Shown: positions 12,343 through 23,363 of the stretch, in pieces | How the letters are laid out: every line of letters starts with the position of its first letter | Numbering within the stretch: the stretch's first letter is position 1 | Source of the DNA: Limnohabitans sp. 2KL-17 | GTDB lineage: Bacteria > Pseudomonadota > Gammaproteobacteria > Burkholderiales > Burkholderiaceae_C | Reading direction: 5' to 3' | NCBI RefSeq assembly: GCF_003063415.1 | Contig: NZ_NESK01000001.1 | Location: forward strand, 62,001-126,000 | Length of the DNA: 64,000 nt | Position numbers and translations under genes: made by a program | The notes under the pieces: model-generated | The model's input: only the letters and a program-made list of their open reading frames with translations | Databases searched by the model: none | Told to the model about the DNA's origin: nothing

Positions 12343-13227
12343 ATGCGTTTGACCCACGGCATGGCCGTTTGGACCATGCTGGGTGTCACGGCACTCTGGT
12401 CCATGGCCGGTGTCGTGACAAGGCATTTGGAGCAAGCGCGCAGCTTTGAAGTCACCTTCTGGCGCAGTTTCTTCACCGTGCTGTCCTTGTTGGTGATCCT
12501 GCCCTTGTGGCAGGGGCGCAGTGTCTGGTCGAGGTTGCCCTGGCGCAGCCCTTATTTTTGGTTTTCTGGCTTGTGCTGGAGCGTTATGTTCACGGCGTTC
12601 ATGGTGGCGCTCACATTGACCGCAGTGGCGAATGTGCTGATCACCATGGCCGTAGGGCCATTGCTTACCGCCTTGATTACCCGGGTGTTTTTGGGCCATC
12701 GCTTGCCTGCACGAACCTGGCTGGCCATTGTTCTGGCCGGCATCGGCATCGGCTGGATGTATGGCTCCCAACTCAGCTTGGGTGACCCTAACTTTCTCAT
12801 CGGCTCCTTGGTGGCACTGTGCGTTCCTGTCGCGGGTGCCGTGCAATGGACACTGACTCAAAAAAGCCAAAGCGAAGGCTTGAGCCTTGACCTGGTGCCT
12901 TCGGTCTTGCTTGGCGCCATCATGTCCTCGGCCTTTACCTTGCCAATGGCCATGCCTTTTCAGGCGTCGGCCCATGATGTCGGCTTGCTGGCCGTGCTGG
13001 GCTTGTTTCAGTTGGCCATTCCCTGTGCTTTGTCGGTGGTGTGCGCCCGGGTGCTCAAAGCGCCCGAGGTGGCCCTTCTTGCCTTGCTGGAAATTGTTTT
13101 CGGCATCGCCCTGGCTTGGTGGGGTGCGAACGAGGCCCCTCAAATAAGCATACTCTTGGGCGGTGCCCTGGTTTTGGGCGCCTTGCTTCTCAACGAATGT
13201 TTAGGCTGGAGGCAAAAAAATGTCTGA
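12343..13227 (+). CDS. EamA/DMT-superfamily transporter
   Basis: 294 residues made almost entirely of hydrophobic segments (about ten), arranged as two EamA repeats. The first begins with ALWSMAGVVTRHLEQARSFEVTFWRSFF, split here across the characteristic first-loop arginine region, and the second begins near residue 150. The final basic tail is KNV. Substrate cannot be read from sequence; the family covers amino-acid and metabolite exporters. It starts 13 bases after typA and overlaps the next gene by 8 bases. Confidence 0.85.
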   Translation: MRLTHGMAVWTMLGVTALWSMAGVVTRHLEQARSFEVTFWRSFFTVLSLLVILPLWQGRSVWSRLPWRSPYFWFSGLCWSVMFTAFMVALTLTAVANVLITMAVGPLLTALITRVFLGHRLPARTWLAIVLAGIGIGWMYGSQLSLGDPNFLIGSLVALCVPVAGAVQWTLTQKSQSEGLSLDLVPSVLLGAIMSSAFTLPMAMPFQASAHDVGLLAVLGLFQLAIPCALSVVCARVLKAPEVALLALLEIVFGIALAWWGANEAPQISILLGGALVLGALLLNECLGWRQKNV

Positions 13228-14302
13228 TGTCATCGCACAAATTGAAGGCCGAATCGGCTGCTTGACTCTCAACCGACCGAAGGCGTTGAACGCTTTGTCG
13301 CTGGACATGGTTCGCAGCATCACCGCAGCTTTGTTGGCTTGGCAAACCGACCCGCAAGTGCTGGCTGTGGCGGTTCGCGGTAGCAACAAAGAAGGCCCTT
13401 TTGGGGCTTTTTGCGCGGGGGGGGACATCCGGTTTTTCCACCAGGCGGCCACGACAGGGGACCCACGGCTGGAAGATTTTTTCACCGAAGAGTACCAATT
13501 GAACCACCTGATTCACACCTACCCCAAGCCCTATGTGGCCTTGATGGACGGTATTGTCATGGGTGGTGGCATGGGCATCAGTCAGGGTGCCAGTGTGCGT
13601 GTGGTCACCGAACGCAGCAAGATGGCCATGCCGGAAACCAATATCGGACTTTTCCCCGATGTGGGGGGGGGCTATTTTCTTAGCCGCTGCCCCGGTCATC
13701 TGGGGGAGTACTTGGGTCTCACAGGCCATATGTTGAATGGTGAGGAGGCTGTTCACGCCGGTCTGGCCGATGGCTACATGACATCCGGCAAATTGGCGCA
13801 CCTTTGGCAAACCCTGATCGACACCCCATTTGAAAACGGCGAAGCGGTTGAGCGCTGGGTCATCACCCAGTTCGATCGTCTTCAGAAAACTGGCCTTGAG
13901 AACCGTGCCCAGATGGACGCCGCATTTGCTCAAGGCAGTGTGGTGGAGATCCTTCATCAGTTGGAGTCTGCTGCAGACGACTGGTCAAAACTCACTGCCC
14001 AAACATTGCGTACCCGTTCCCCCTTGATGCTGCATGTGGTGTTGGCGCAAATTCGACGTGCACGTAAGTTGAGTCTGGCTGACGACTTGCGCATGGAGCG
14101 CGATCTGGTTCGGCATTGTTTTGCCCTGCGCCCTGTGGCCCAAAGCGAAACGGTAGAAGGCATTCGTGCATTGGCCATAGACAAAGACCACAAGCCGCGT
14201 TGGCACCCGGCGCGGGCTGAAGATGTCAACGTGGAAGAAGTTGCCGCCTTCTTTGACAGCCCATGGCCAGCGCATGCACATCCGCTGCGAGCGTTGAGCT
14301 GA
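13220..14302 (+). CDS. Enoyl-CoA hydratase/isomerase family, 3-hydroxyisobutyryl-CoA hydrolase-like
   Basis: 360 residues, longer than a plain enoyl-CoA hydratase and matching the ECH_2/HIBCH type. Crotonase landmarks: GRIGCLTLNRPKALNALS at the N-terminus, FCAGGDIR oxyanion loop, MDGIVMGGGMGIS and then PETNIGLFPDVGGGYFLSR, the motif that marks 3-hydroxyisobutyryl-CoA hydrolases with the catalytic Glu/Asp. The expected reaction is hydrolysis of 3-hydroxyisobutyryl-CoA in valine degradation, but related enzymes act as hydratases, so substrate remains open. It overlaps the transporter gene by 8 bases. Confidence 0.85.
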   Translation: MSDVIAQIEGRIGCLTLNRPKALNALSLDMVRSITAALLAWQTDPQVLAVAVRGSNKEGPFGAFCAGGDIRFFHQAATTGDPRLEDFFTEEYQLNHLIHTYPKPYVALMDGIVMGGGMGISQGASVRVVTERSKMAMPETNIGLFPDVGGGYFLSRCPGHLGEYLGLTGHMLNGEEAVHAGLADGYMTSGKLAHLWQTLIDTPFENGEAVERWVITQFDRLQKTGLENRAQMDAAFAQGSVVEILHQLESAADDWSKLTAQTLRTRSPLMLHVVLAQIRRARKLSLADDLRMERDLVRHCFALRPVAQSETVEGIRALAIDKDHKPRWHPARAEDVNVEEVAAFFDSPWPAHAHPLRALS

Positions 14303-14357
14303 CCGTTAAGTGGACTCGCTGTTGCCGGTGTGAAAACAGCTGACCGCCCTGGCAAGA

Positions 14358-14852
14358 TCAGCGGTCGCGGTGTCGGCTTTTCATGGCACGCTCAACCTCG
14401 CGCTTGCCTTCGCGGTCCTTGATGGTGTCACGCTTGTCGTGCTCGGCTTTGCCTTTGGCCAGTGCAATGTCGCATTTCACTTTGCCTGATTTCCAATGCA
14501 GGTTGATCGGCACCAAGGTGTAACCCTTTTGCTCGATTTTGCCGATCAGGCGCTTGATTTCTTCTTTGTTCAGCAGCAGCTTGCGTGTGCGTGCGGCTTC
14601 CGGGCTGATGTGGGTTGAGGCGGTATTGAGGGGGTTGATCAGGCAGCCGATGATGAACAGTTCACCATTTCGGATCACCACATACCCGTCTGTCAGTTGC
14701 ACTTTGCCTTGTCGGATGGCCTTGACTTCCCAGCCTTCCAGCACCATGCCCGCCTCGAAGCGCTCTTCAAAAAAGTAGTCGAAGGCAGCCTTTTTGTTCT
14801 CGGCAATTTTGGCAAAAACTGGGGCAGCAGTAGACTTTTTGGTGGTGGCCAT
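14358..14852 (-). CDS. smpB: SsrA-binding protein SmpB
   Basis: 164 residues read on the minus strand. Signature blocks: [40 protein letters not shown], the loop [19 protein letters not shown] and a basic C-terminal tail ([20 protein letters not shown]) that folds in the mRNA channel. It binds tmRNA for rescue of stalled ribosomes. It is divergently arranged with ratA, the usual smpB-ratA neighbourhood in proteobacteria, leaving 94 bases between the two starts for both promoters. It converges with the hydrolase gene. Confidence 0.97.
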   Translation of the reverse strand: MATTKKSTAAPVFAKIAENKKAAFDYFFEERFEAGMVLEGWEVKAIRQGKVQLTDGYVVIRNGELFIIGCLINPLNTASTHISPEAARTRKLLLNKEEIKRLIGKIEQKGYTLVPINLHWKSGKVKCDIALAKGKAEHDKRDTIKDREGKREVERAMKSRHRDR

Positions 14853-14946
14853 GGTAAGCAGATAAGGACGGCACGGCCGTTAGCAAGAGATCGCAGCCCG
14901 CCACAGCGCAAAGTGCCGAGTCAAAAAACTACAATCGGTGCATTGT

Positions 14947-15387
14947 ATGAAGAATATCCACAAGTCCGTCCTCATCTGGTATGCCCCAGAGGAAATGTTT
15001 CGCCTCGTGACTGACGTGGCCCGTTACCCCGAATTTTTGCCTTGGTGCGATCAAGCCAGGGTGTTGGAAACCGATGCCCAAGGCATGGTGGCCGAAGTGG
15101 GGATCAGCCTCGGGGGCATCAAGCAAACCTTCACCACCCGCAATGAGCACGAAGAAGGCCGATCGGTCGACATGAGCCTCATCAAAGGGCCGTTTTCCAA
15201 CTTGAGCGGTGTTTGGCGCTTTATTCCTGTGGGCGATGGCACCCAAAGGGCCTGCAAGGTCGAGCTGGATTTGCAATACGGTTTTTCCAGCAAGACCTTG
15301 GCTGCACTCGTGGGGCCGGTTTTTGACAAGATCGCTGCCAGCTTGGTTGATGCGTTTGTCAAACGCGCTGAAGCGGTCTATGGCTGA
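14947..15387 (+). CDS. ratA: RatA-type SRPBCC protein
   Basis: 146 residues from ATG 14947; a GTG at 14938 would add three residues. START/SRPBCC fold of the RatA/COQ10 type: [50 protein letters not shown] and a C-terminal helix [20 protein letters not shown]. In E. coli RatA was described as inhibiting 70S assembly, and homologues bind ubiquinone precursors; the sequence does not decide between these roles. A -10-like TACAAT lies at 14930-14935. It overlaps rnfH by 8 bases. Confidence 0.9.
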   Translation: MKNIHKSVLIWYAPEEMFRLVTDVARYPEFLPWCDQARVLETDAQGMVAEVGISLGGIKQTFTTRNEHEEGRSVDMSLIKGPFSNLSGVWRFIPVGDGTQRACKVELDLQYGFSSKTLAALVGPVFDKIAASLVDAFVKRAEAVYG

Positions 15388-15748
15388 GTCCACCCTTCAA
15401 ATTACTATTTGCTGGAGCCTGGCCCCCCGGCATGTGCAGGAACTCAGCCTGCTCGTGCCAGAGGGCACCACGGTGGATGCCGCATTGGATTTGGCCCTGC
15501 TGCATTTGTCGCAAAACGGCGCGCAAGCGGCTGCTTCAGTTGCAGCCAAGCTTAAATTCCAGCAACCTGGCATCTGGGGTCGCAAAGTGCCCTGGACGCA
15601 AGCTGTGCAGGCGGGTGATCGCATTGAGCTTTACCGCCCGCTGCAGGTCGACCCCAAGGTGGCGCGCCGCCAACGCTTCAAGCGCCAGGGCAAAGGCCGT
15701 GCGGGCCTGTTTGCCAACCGTAAGAGTGGTTCGGCTGCAGGCTATTGA
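15380..15748 (+). CDS. rnfH: RnfH-family protein
   Basis: 122 residues from ATG 15380 ([14 protein letters not shown]), chosen because it overlaps the ratA stop by 8 bases, as is common for this pair. It has a ubiquitin-like/beta-grasp pattern: [40 protein letters not shown] and [20 protein letters not shown], the latter being the RnfH hallmark. A basic tail follows. Function is not established in the family; it is usually next to ratA and smpB, as here. Confidence 0.9.
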   Translation: MAESTLQITICWSLAPRHVQELSLLVPEGTTVDAALDLALLHLSQNGAQAAASVAAKLKFQQPGIWGRKVPWTQAVQAGDRIELYRPLQVDPKVARRQRFKRQGKGRAGLFANRKSGSAAGY

Positions 15749-15788
15749 GTCGATCAAGCTTTTCACAAGCAGAAATAAGCGCCGCCTC

Positions 15789-18327
<2,539 letters not shown>

Positions 18328-18345
18328 AATCGGTCAATGACCTTC

Positions 18346-18377
18346 AAGGCGTCTGTACCCCAGACGCCTTTTCATTT
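18346..18377 (+). terminator. Hairpin between guaB and guaA
   Basis: AAGGCGTCTG (18346-18355) and CAGACGCCTT (18361-18370) form a perfect 10-bp stem with a 5-base loop, followed by TTCATTT. The T-run is interrupted, so termination may be partial, which would allow unequal guaB and guaA expression. Confidence 0.7.
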
Positions 18378-18388
18378 CTTAAAGAACG

Positions 18389-20011
18389 ATGCCTGCCATG
18401 CAGCACTCCAAAATCCTGATCCTTGATTTCGGCTCGCAAGTCACTCAGTTGATCGCACGCCGAGTGCGCGAAGCGCATGTATTTTGCGAAGTACACCCCT
18501 GTGATGTGACCAGTGACTGGGTCCGGGACTACGCCAAGGACGGCAACCTCAAGGGCGTGATCCTGTCGGGTTCGCACGCCAGTGTTTACGAAGTCGATGA
18601 CCGTGCACCGGATGCCGTGTTTGAGCTGGGTATCCCGGTTTTGGGCATTTGCTATGGCATGCAGACCATGGCGGAGCAGTTGGGTGGCAAGGTCGAAGCG
18701 GGCCACACGCGCGAGTTTGGTTATGCCGAAGTTCGCGCCCACGGGCACACCGAACTGCTCAAAGGCATTGAAGACTTCGCTACGCCCGAAGGGCACGGCA
18801 TGCTCAAGGTCTGGATGAGCCACGGCGACAAGGTGACCCAGTTGCCTGAAGGCTTCAAGGTCATGGCCTCTACCCCGGCTTGCCCGATTGCTGGCATGGC
18901 CGATGAAGCCCGCCGCTTTTATGCGGTGCAGTTCCACCCCGAAGTGACGCACACCGTGCAGGGCCAGGCGCTGCTTAACCGCTTCGTGATCGACATTTGT
19001 AAAGCCCGCCAAGACTGGATCATGGGCGATTACATCGAAGAAGCGGTGGCCAAAATTCGCGAACAAGTCGGTGACGAAGAAGTCATTCTCGGCTTGTCGG
19101 GCGGCGTTGATTCGTCGGTGGCTGCGGCCCTGATTCACCGTGCCATTGGCGACAAACTCACCTGTGTGTTTGTGGACCACGGCCTGCTTCGCCTGAATGA
19201 GGGCGACATGGTCATGGACATGTTTGTTGGAAAACTGCATGCACATGTCATTCGAGTGGATGCCAGTGATTTGTTCCTGGGCAAATTGGCGGGGGTGAGC
19301 GAACCCGAAGCCAAACGCAAGATCATTGGTGGTTTGTTTGTCGATGTGTTCAAAGAACAAGCCGCGAAACTCAAAGCCGGAAACGGCGGGCACAAGGGCG
19401 CGACGTTCCTGGCCCAAGGCACGATTTACCCCGACGTGATCGAGTCTGGCGGCGCCAAGAGCAAGAAAGCCGTGACCATCAAGAGCCACCACAATGTGGG
19501 GGGCTTGCCCGAGCAACTGGGCCTGAAACTTCTGGAGCCGTTGCGAGAATTGTTCAAGGACGAAGTGCGCGAACTCGGTGTGGCCCTTGGCTTGCCGCGC
19601 GAGATGGTTTACCGCCACCCATTCCCTGGTCCCGGCCTGGGTGTGCGAATTCTGGGCGAAGTGAAAAAAGAATACGCCGACTTGTTGCGCAGAGCAGATG
19701 CGATCTTCATTGATGAGCTGCGCAACTTCACCGACGACACCGGCAAAAGCTGGTATGACCTGACCAGCCAGGCCTTCGCCGTGTTCCTGCCCGTGAAAAG
19801 CGTGGGTGTGATGGGCGATGGCCGTACCTATGACTTTGTGGTGGCTTTGCGCGCGGTACAAACCAGTGACTTCATGACCGCCGACTGGGCCGAGCTGCCT
19901 TATGCGCTGCTCAAAAAAGTGTCGGGCCGCATCATCAACGAGGTGCGTGGCATCAACCGGGTCACCTACGACGTGAGCTCAAAACCACCCGCGACAATTG
20001 AGTGGGAGTGA
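18389..20011 (+). CDS. guaA: GMP synthase (glutamine-hydrolysing)
   Basis: 540 residues. The class I glutaminase domain comes first: GICYGMQ with the nucleophilic Cys and FHPEVTHT with the catalytic His. The ATP-pyrophosphatase domain follows with the PP-loop [13 protein letters not shown], then the dimerisation domain ([26 protein letters not shown]). An alternative ATG lies 9 bases downstream. It converts XMP to GMP. The last codons and stop lie inside the 16-bp repeat that marks the left end of the genomic island, so the protein is complete but the native terminator is now nearly 12 kb away. Confidence 0.97.
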   Translation: MPAMQHSKILILDFGSQVTQLIARRVREAHVFCEVHPCDVTSDWVRDYAKDGNLKGVILSGSHASVYEVDDRAPDAVFELGIPVLGICYGMQTMAEQLGGKVEAGHTREFGYAEVRAHGHTELLKGIEDFATPEGHGMLKVWMSHGDKVTQLPEGFKVMASTPACPIAGMADEARRFYAVQFHPEVTHTVQGQALLNRFVIDICKARQDWIMGDYIEEAVAKIREQVGDEEVILGLSGGVDSSVAAALIHRAIGDKLTCVFVDHGLLRLNEGDMVMDMFVGKLHAHVIRVDASDLFLGKLAGVSEPEAKRKIIGGLFVDVFKEQAAKLKAGNGGHKGATFLAQGTIYPDVIESGGAKSKKAVTIKSHHNVGGLPEQLGLKLLEPLRELFKDEVRELGVALGLPREMVYRHPFPGPGLGVRILGEVKKEYADLLRRADAIFIDELRNFTDDTGKSWYDLTSQAFAVFLPVKSVGVMGDGRTYDFVVALRAVQTSDFMTADWAELPYALLKKVSGRIINEVRGINRVTYDVSSKPPATIEWE

Positions 20012-20012
20012 C
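19997..20012 (+). repeat. attL core: left 16-bp direct repeat at the guaA 3' end
   Basis: ATTGAGTGGGAGTGAC, identical to 31755-31770. The flanking bases differ on both sides, so 16 bp is the full exact match. It covers the last guaA codons, the stop codon and one further base. It is read as the integration core generated by the island integrase. Confidence 0.92.
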
Positions 20013-20022
20013 TTTTTGAACG

Positions 20023-20068
20023 TAAGTAGTTGATTTATATAGGTTTTCTACTTACACAAAAGTTTCAC
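20023..20068 (+). promoter_or_regulatory. Left arm sites: IHF-like box and arm-type repeat
   Basis: TAAGTAGTTGATT (20023-20035) fits the IHF consensus in its reverse-complement form (YAA-N4-TTGATW). The segment from 20024 aligns with the right end from 31717 as an imperfect direct repeat of more than 20 bases. At 20054-20068, ACACAAAAGTTTCAC matches 31683-31697 at 14 of 15 positions. A further AGTTACAC is at 20111-20118. These are candidate IHF and integrase arm-binding sites; binding is inferred. Confidence 0.55.
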
Positions 20069-20171
20069 AAACTCAAAAAGTCTGTTGATTTTATTGAGAA
20101 AAGACTTTACAGTTACACGTTAAGTAGCACAGCGTTGCGGCTACTCAAAAACGTAGTTACTCTAAAGTCCA

Positions 20172-21458
20172 ATGGCACTCAAAAAAGCTGAATTTAATGA
20201 CGACGAAGTTCCAATATTTGAGGAAGCGTTAGTCTACAAACGTGGCGAATATTGGCAAATGCGTATGTGGCTTGCTAAAGAACACAAGTACGCACGATTT
20301 AGCTTAAAGACACGTAATAGAGCCACAGCCATTGATAAAGCTAAGCTCCACTATCACGAGCTTATGGCGGGACAGCTACAAGGAAAAACGTACTTTTCAA
20401 TCACAACACGTATGGGTGTTGAGATGTACTTAGAACACAGAAAGAAAGACGTAACTAACGGATTTATCGTTAGCGGTAGGTACAACACAATCTCTACACA
20501 CCTTAACCACTGGCTAAAGTTTATTGGTAAAGATGTAAAGCTTAAGGAGCTTGAGCGTACAGATTGTGAAGATTATTTCGCCAGTCGTACAAAAACTAAG
20601 AAGAAAAAAACGATACGCATAAGTCAAACAACAGTTGAAAACGAACAAAGTTCAGTCAACGCAATGATGGCTTGGCTATACAAGCATAAGGAAACATACA
20701 TTGATGGATTTGACTTTAAGAAGTTAAAAGCTGTTGACAAAGGTTCCGAAGAAAACAGACGAAGCACATTTACAGATGACGAAGTAGCACGATGGACTAA
20801 GTCATTAGCTGATTACATTAAGGATGCGGAAAAGGACTTAACAGAGCCAAATAACTTAGTCAAAGCTGTCTGTGGCTATTACTTGGGATTCAGTTTAATC
20901 ACAGGCTTAAGGCGTGGCGAACAGCTTCAGCTTAAGTGGAGTGACATTGAGGATATGGAGCATTCAGAAGCAAGAGGCAATGACTTTGACTTGATTAAAG
21001 TTACTGTACGTGGCGAAACGAGTAAGGTAAGAAAGACACGTAAGTTTGTTGTTAAAGATTCTGTTTACTTAAAAGGCTTAATTGAACTAACAAGAAAAAG
21101 ACACACAGGTAAAATATTAGAGGCTGACTTAGTCAATTTAGTACAAGACGAACTAATGTTTAGCACTAACGGAATGACTGCTGTTACAGCAAGAGCTATT
21201 GGAGTTCACTTTGATAATTTGATTGTTAAAGCTGAAATACCTAATCCAGATAAGCGTGGATTAGTTCCGTACAGTCTGCGTCACTACTTCATTACACAAC
21301 GTGTCAACAGCAATCTTCCTCCAGCTATTGTTGCGGAGATGTGTGGCACAAGCATTACACAAATTGAGAAGACTTATTACCATACAACGGAAGATAAGAT
21401 GGTGAGTAACGCACTTGCTGGCTACTACGTTAAGGATGGAATGCTGATTCCTAAGTAA
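20172..21458 (+). CDS. int: Tyrosine recombinase (island integrase)
   Basis: 428 residues. N-terminal arm-binding part (WQMRMWLAKEHKYARFSLKT), core-binding SAM-like domain around residues 80-185 and a C-terminal catalytic domain. Catalytic candidates: Arg in ITGLRRGEQLQLKW (247/248), box II YSLRHYFIT with Arg370 and Tyr tandem in IEKTYYH (402/403). The usual first His of the HxxR box is Tyr367 here, and the GH position before the nucleophile reads CGTS, as in some island integrases. The gene lies 159 bases inside the left repeat and points inward. It is the best candidate for catalysing integration into guaA. Confidence 0.93.
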   Translation: MALKKAEFNDDEVPIFEEALVYKRGEYWQMRMWLAKEHKYARFSLKTRNRATAIDKAKLHYHELMAGQLQGKTYFSITTRMGVEMYLEHRKKDVTNGFIVSGRYNTISTHLNHWLKFIGKDVKLKELERTDCEDYFASRTKTKKKKTIRISQTTVENEQSSVNAMMAWLYKHKETYIDGFDFKKLKAVDKGSEENRRSTFTDDEVARWTKSLADYIKDAEKDLTEPNNLVKAVCGYYLGFSLITGLRRGEQLQLKWSDIEDMEHSEARGNDFDLIKVTVRGETSKVRKTRKFVVKDSVYLKGLIELTRKRHTGKILEADLVNLVQDELMFSTNGMTAVTARAIGVHFDNLIVKAEIPNPDKRGLVPYSLRHYFITQRVNSNLPPAIVAEMCGTSITQIEKTYYHTTEDKMVSNALAGYYVKDGMLIPK

Positions 21459-21617
21459 GGGTAGGGTGGGGGTATAGGTAAAAAATCACCACCCCAAAAG
21501 CGTAAGTACTTGACTACAATTTTTCGTAGCCCATTTTTTTAAGAGCTACAGAACCAATTTGGGGTTAGATTAAATCACCAATGGTTAGGCTCTCCATACC
21601 TTAAAGAAATTGCGTAA
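21459..21617. other. Intergenic gap between converging integrase and Pro-rich gene
   Basis: 159 bases between two convergent genes. G-rich then AT-rich, with short inverted words (GGGTGG/CCACCC; CTAC/GTAG before a T-run) that could serve as weak terminators. No open frame or RNA gene that I can support. Confidence 0.4.
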
Positions 21618-22133
21618 CTATTTTTTAAGGGTGGCAATACCATTTTTGCTATGCCTGTCATCCCCATCATCTTCTTTTTCTGTAGCACCTATATTCTTTC
21701 CAAAATACCCGTCTTTTACGCCGTAATGCGGTTTTAATGGGGTATTGGCTATAGGCTTAGGGTATGCGACAGACGCAAGCTTAGGGTTGATAGCTGTGTT
21801 TATAGGTAGCTGTTTAAGCTGAGGGTTGGTAGGGGGTACAGGCTTTACAGCGTTTAAGGCGTTAGGGTTGGACTTGTTAAGGGGTGAGGGTGGCTGTTTA
21901 GCTAAGGGGGCTTGTGGCTTTTTGGTAGGGGGTGGTGGAGGGGTGGGTATACGTATGCTTGTACCCTTACTTGATTTCTTACCACGTGGCTTAAGCTTAG
22001 CTTGTGCCTTACGTTCAGCCTCAGCTCGTTTCTCTTGTTCTGCCTGCTGTGCTATTGCTGTCCAAGTGTTGTCAATTACTGTGCGTAGTAACTCCAACTG
22101 TCCTTGTGCGTCTGTTATCTCGCTAATCCTCAT
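21618..22133 (-). CDS. Proline/lysine-rich protein of unknown function
   Basis: 171 residues on the minus strand, ATG preceded by AGGAGAC at good spacing. The N-terminal 50 residues look helical and charged (QQAEQEKRAEAERKAQAKLK), followed by a low-complexity Pro/Lys/Asn-rich region (TPPPPPTKKPQAPLAK and similar words) and a charged end. No signal peptide and no recognised domain. It follows the DUF6641-like gene with a 73-base gap containing a stable hairpin, so both may share one transcript. I do not recognise a function; it looks like an island-specific disordered protein. Confidence 0.7.
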   Translation of the reverse strand: MRISEITDAQGQLELLRTVIDNTWTAIAQQAEQEKRAEAERKAQAKLKPRGKKSSKGTSIRIPTPPPPPTKKPQAPLAKQPPSPLNKSNPNALNAVKPVPPTNPQLKQLPINTAINPKLASVAYPKPIANTPLKPHYGVKDGYFGKNIGATEKEDDGDDRHSKNGIATLKK

Positions 22134-22174
22134 AACTGTCTCCTATTCTTATATTTAGCGAGAATAGAAGACAA

Positions 22175-22198
22175 GGACTGACACTTGTGTGCCAGCCC
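22175..22198 (-). terminator. Hairpin between the DUF6641-like and Pro-rich genes
   Basis: Read on the minus strand, GGGCTGGCAC and GTGTCAGTCC form a 10-bp stem closed by ACAA, with two G-U wobbles; on the plus strand these become A-C mismatches, so the structure favours the minus-strand RNA. A loose T-rich stretch (TTGTCTTCT) follows. It may be a partial terminator or an RNA processing/stability element. Confidence 0.5.
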
Positions 22199-22206
22199 TT
22201 AATCAA

Positions 22207-22644
22207 TCATTTAGCAAATCCAGCTCGTAACTTATCGCTTGCGTTGTTGATAGCTTCGTCAAGTTCGCCGCCAATTACAACTTGCTGTAGCAATGCTAAG
22301 GTTTCAATTAGTTCGTCTTGTGTGCCAAGTTCAATAGCATTCTTGCCTTTAGCAAGTTCCAAAGTCTTGCTACCGTAACGCACACTAAGATTGATTTTAT
22401 TGTTTGGTGTTTTCCAAAACCATTCTTTAACACGTTTGGTAGTCTCAACTACAACACGTTCGCCGCTTTCATTAGTTACAGTCTTAAGCCGCTTAGGTGC
22501 GTACAAAGTTCCACTCTTTTGGCAACGAGCAAGTTCAAGTTGTTCTTCAATCTTTGTAGCAAGTTTCTGCCTACGCAACATAATTGGGCTAAGGTTACGT
22601 TCACGCTTGCTTGTTACAAGCTTAAGTTTGGCAATAAAAGACAT
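22207..22644 (-). CDS. DUF6641-like hypothetical protein
   Basis: 145 residues, ATG preceded by AAGGAG. Begins MSFIAKLKLVTSKRERNLSP with a basic helical segment (RRQKLATKIEEQLELARCQK), then a central KRVKEWFWKTPNNKINLSVR stretch and an acidic C-terminal helix. I recall this layout from island and plasmid proteins grouped as DUF6641, with no known role; that link is from memory and uncertain. It is divergent from the Rep-like gene, with a large inverted repeat in the 104 bases between them, so the two may be co-regulated. Confidence 0.7.
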   Translation of the reverse strand: MSFIAKLKLVTSKRERNLSPIMLRRQKLATKIEEQLELARCQKSGTLYAPKRLKTVTNESGERVVVETTKRVKEWFWKTPNNKINLSVRYGSKTLELAKGKNAIELGTQDELIETLALLQQVVIGGELDEAINNASDKLRAGFAK

Positions 22645-22699
22645 AAAAGCTCCTTTTGTTAAGTGAACTTTTACTGTAGCTTCAGACTTTATTTAGGAC

Positions 22700-22732
22700 A
22701 ACCTAAAGGAAAATATTTTCTTTCCTTTGGTT
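22700..22732. promoter_or_regulatory. Large inverted repeat upstream of the Rep-like gene
   Basis: Left arm AACC-T-AAAGGAAA (22700-22712) and right arm TTTCCTTTGGTT (22721-22732) pair over 12 bases with one bulged T, around an 8-base AT loop. It lies just upstream of a -10-like TATAAA (22736-22741) for the rightward gene. It could be an operator, a replication-origin type element or an RNA hairpin. Confidence 0.55.
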
Positions 22733-22748
22733 TTGTATAAATAATAGT

Positions 22749-23273
22749 ATGAAATTACAAGACATTCGCACTCGTACAGCCTATAACCCACTTGCTTTGC
22801 CTACGCAGAAGGCGGCGACACGCACGTGGTTAAGCGGAATGAGTAAGGATTTCCCGTTAGCTTTGACGCTGACTTTGAAGCAGACTATTGTTGAGACTAC
22901 AGATAGAGGCACATACAAGCGTAAGTTGACACGCATTGACTGCGAACGTATTGCCAAACGCTTTACGCAGAAATTGAACAGAGAAGTTTTTGGTAAGTAT
23001 GCGGCAGAGAAGGGCGGTAAGTCACTTAAGTATCTGCCAGTGGTTGAAGGTGAACGTAGCAATAAGAATTTACATCTTCACTTTGCCATTGGTGGTTTGC
23101 CAAGTCACGTTAAGTTTAATCAGTTTGATACGTTAGTTAGTCAAGCTAAGTTACAAGTTGAAAGCATTGAAGCTGAATACAAAGTGTCACTTGCTGATAG
23201 CGGATGGATTGAGTACATCACAAAAGAGTTAGGGACTAAAGACACAGACAATGTGCTTTGGACTTTAGCTTAA
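22749..23273 (+). CDS. Small HUH-type rolling-circle Rep-like protein
   Basis: 174 residues. Shows the three rolling-circle motifs in order: motif I-like PLALTLTLKQT (36-46), motif II with paired His in LHLHFAIGG (His109, His111), and motif III with the candidate catalytic Tyr in WIEYITKEL (Tyr156, Lys159, a YxxK pattern). It consists of little more than the nuclease domain; no helicase domain follows. Such proteins nick DNA and start rolling-circle replication or transfer. No Shine-Dalgarno sequence is visible, and a TATAAA lies only 7 bases before the ATG, so the transcript may be leaderless. The role in this island is unknown; it may allow episomal replication or mobilisation after excision. 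Confidence 0.7.
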   Translation: MKLQDIRTRTAYNPLALPTQKAATRTWLSGMSKDFPLALTLTLKQTIVETTDRGTYKRKLTRIDCERIAKRFTQKLNREVFGKYAAEKGGKSLKYLPVVEGERSNKNLHLHFAIGGLPSHVKFNQFDTLVSQAKLQVESIEAEYKVSLADSGWIEYITKELGTKDTDNVLWTLA

Positions 23274-23363
23274 TAGCATTACTGCCCACGTTTGGCTCTT
23301 GCTACTTCCAATAAAGCTTGTTAGCTTTAATTGGCGAAGCTTTGCCTAAAATTAAGTAAACAC

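Noticed and set aside
14342-14366. GACCGC/GCGGTC stem between the hydrolase gene and smpB as a bidirectional terminator
   Set aside because: 6-bp stem with a 13-base loop overlapping the smpB stop and without T-tract.
18344-19861. A 505-residue minus-strand frame opposite guaA
   Set aside because: Shadow of guaA codon bias with no ribosome site or recognisable motif.
23313-23343. AAAGCTT/AAGCTTT inverted repeat after the Rep-like gene as a terminator
   Set aside because: Only a 7-bp AT-rich stem with a 17-base loop and no T-tract; too weak to call.
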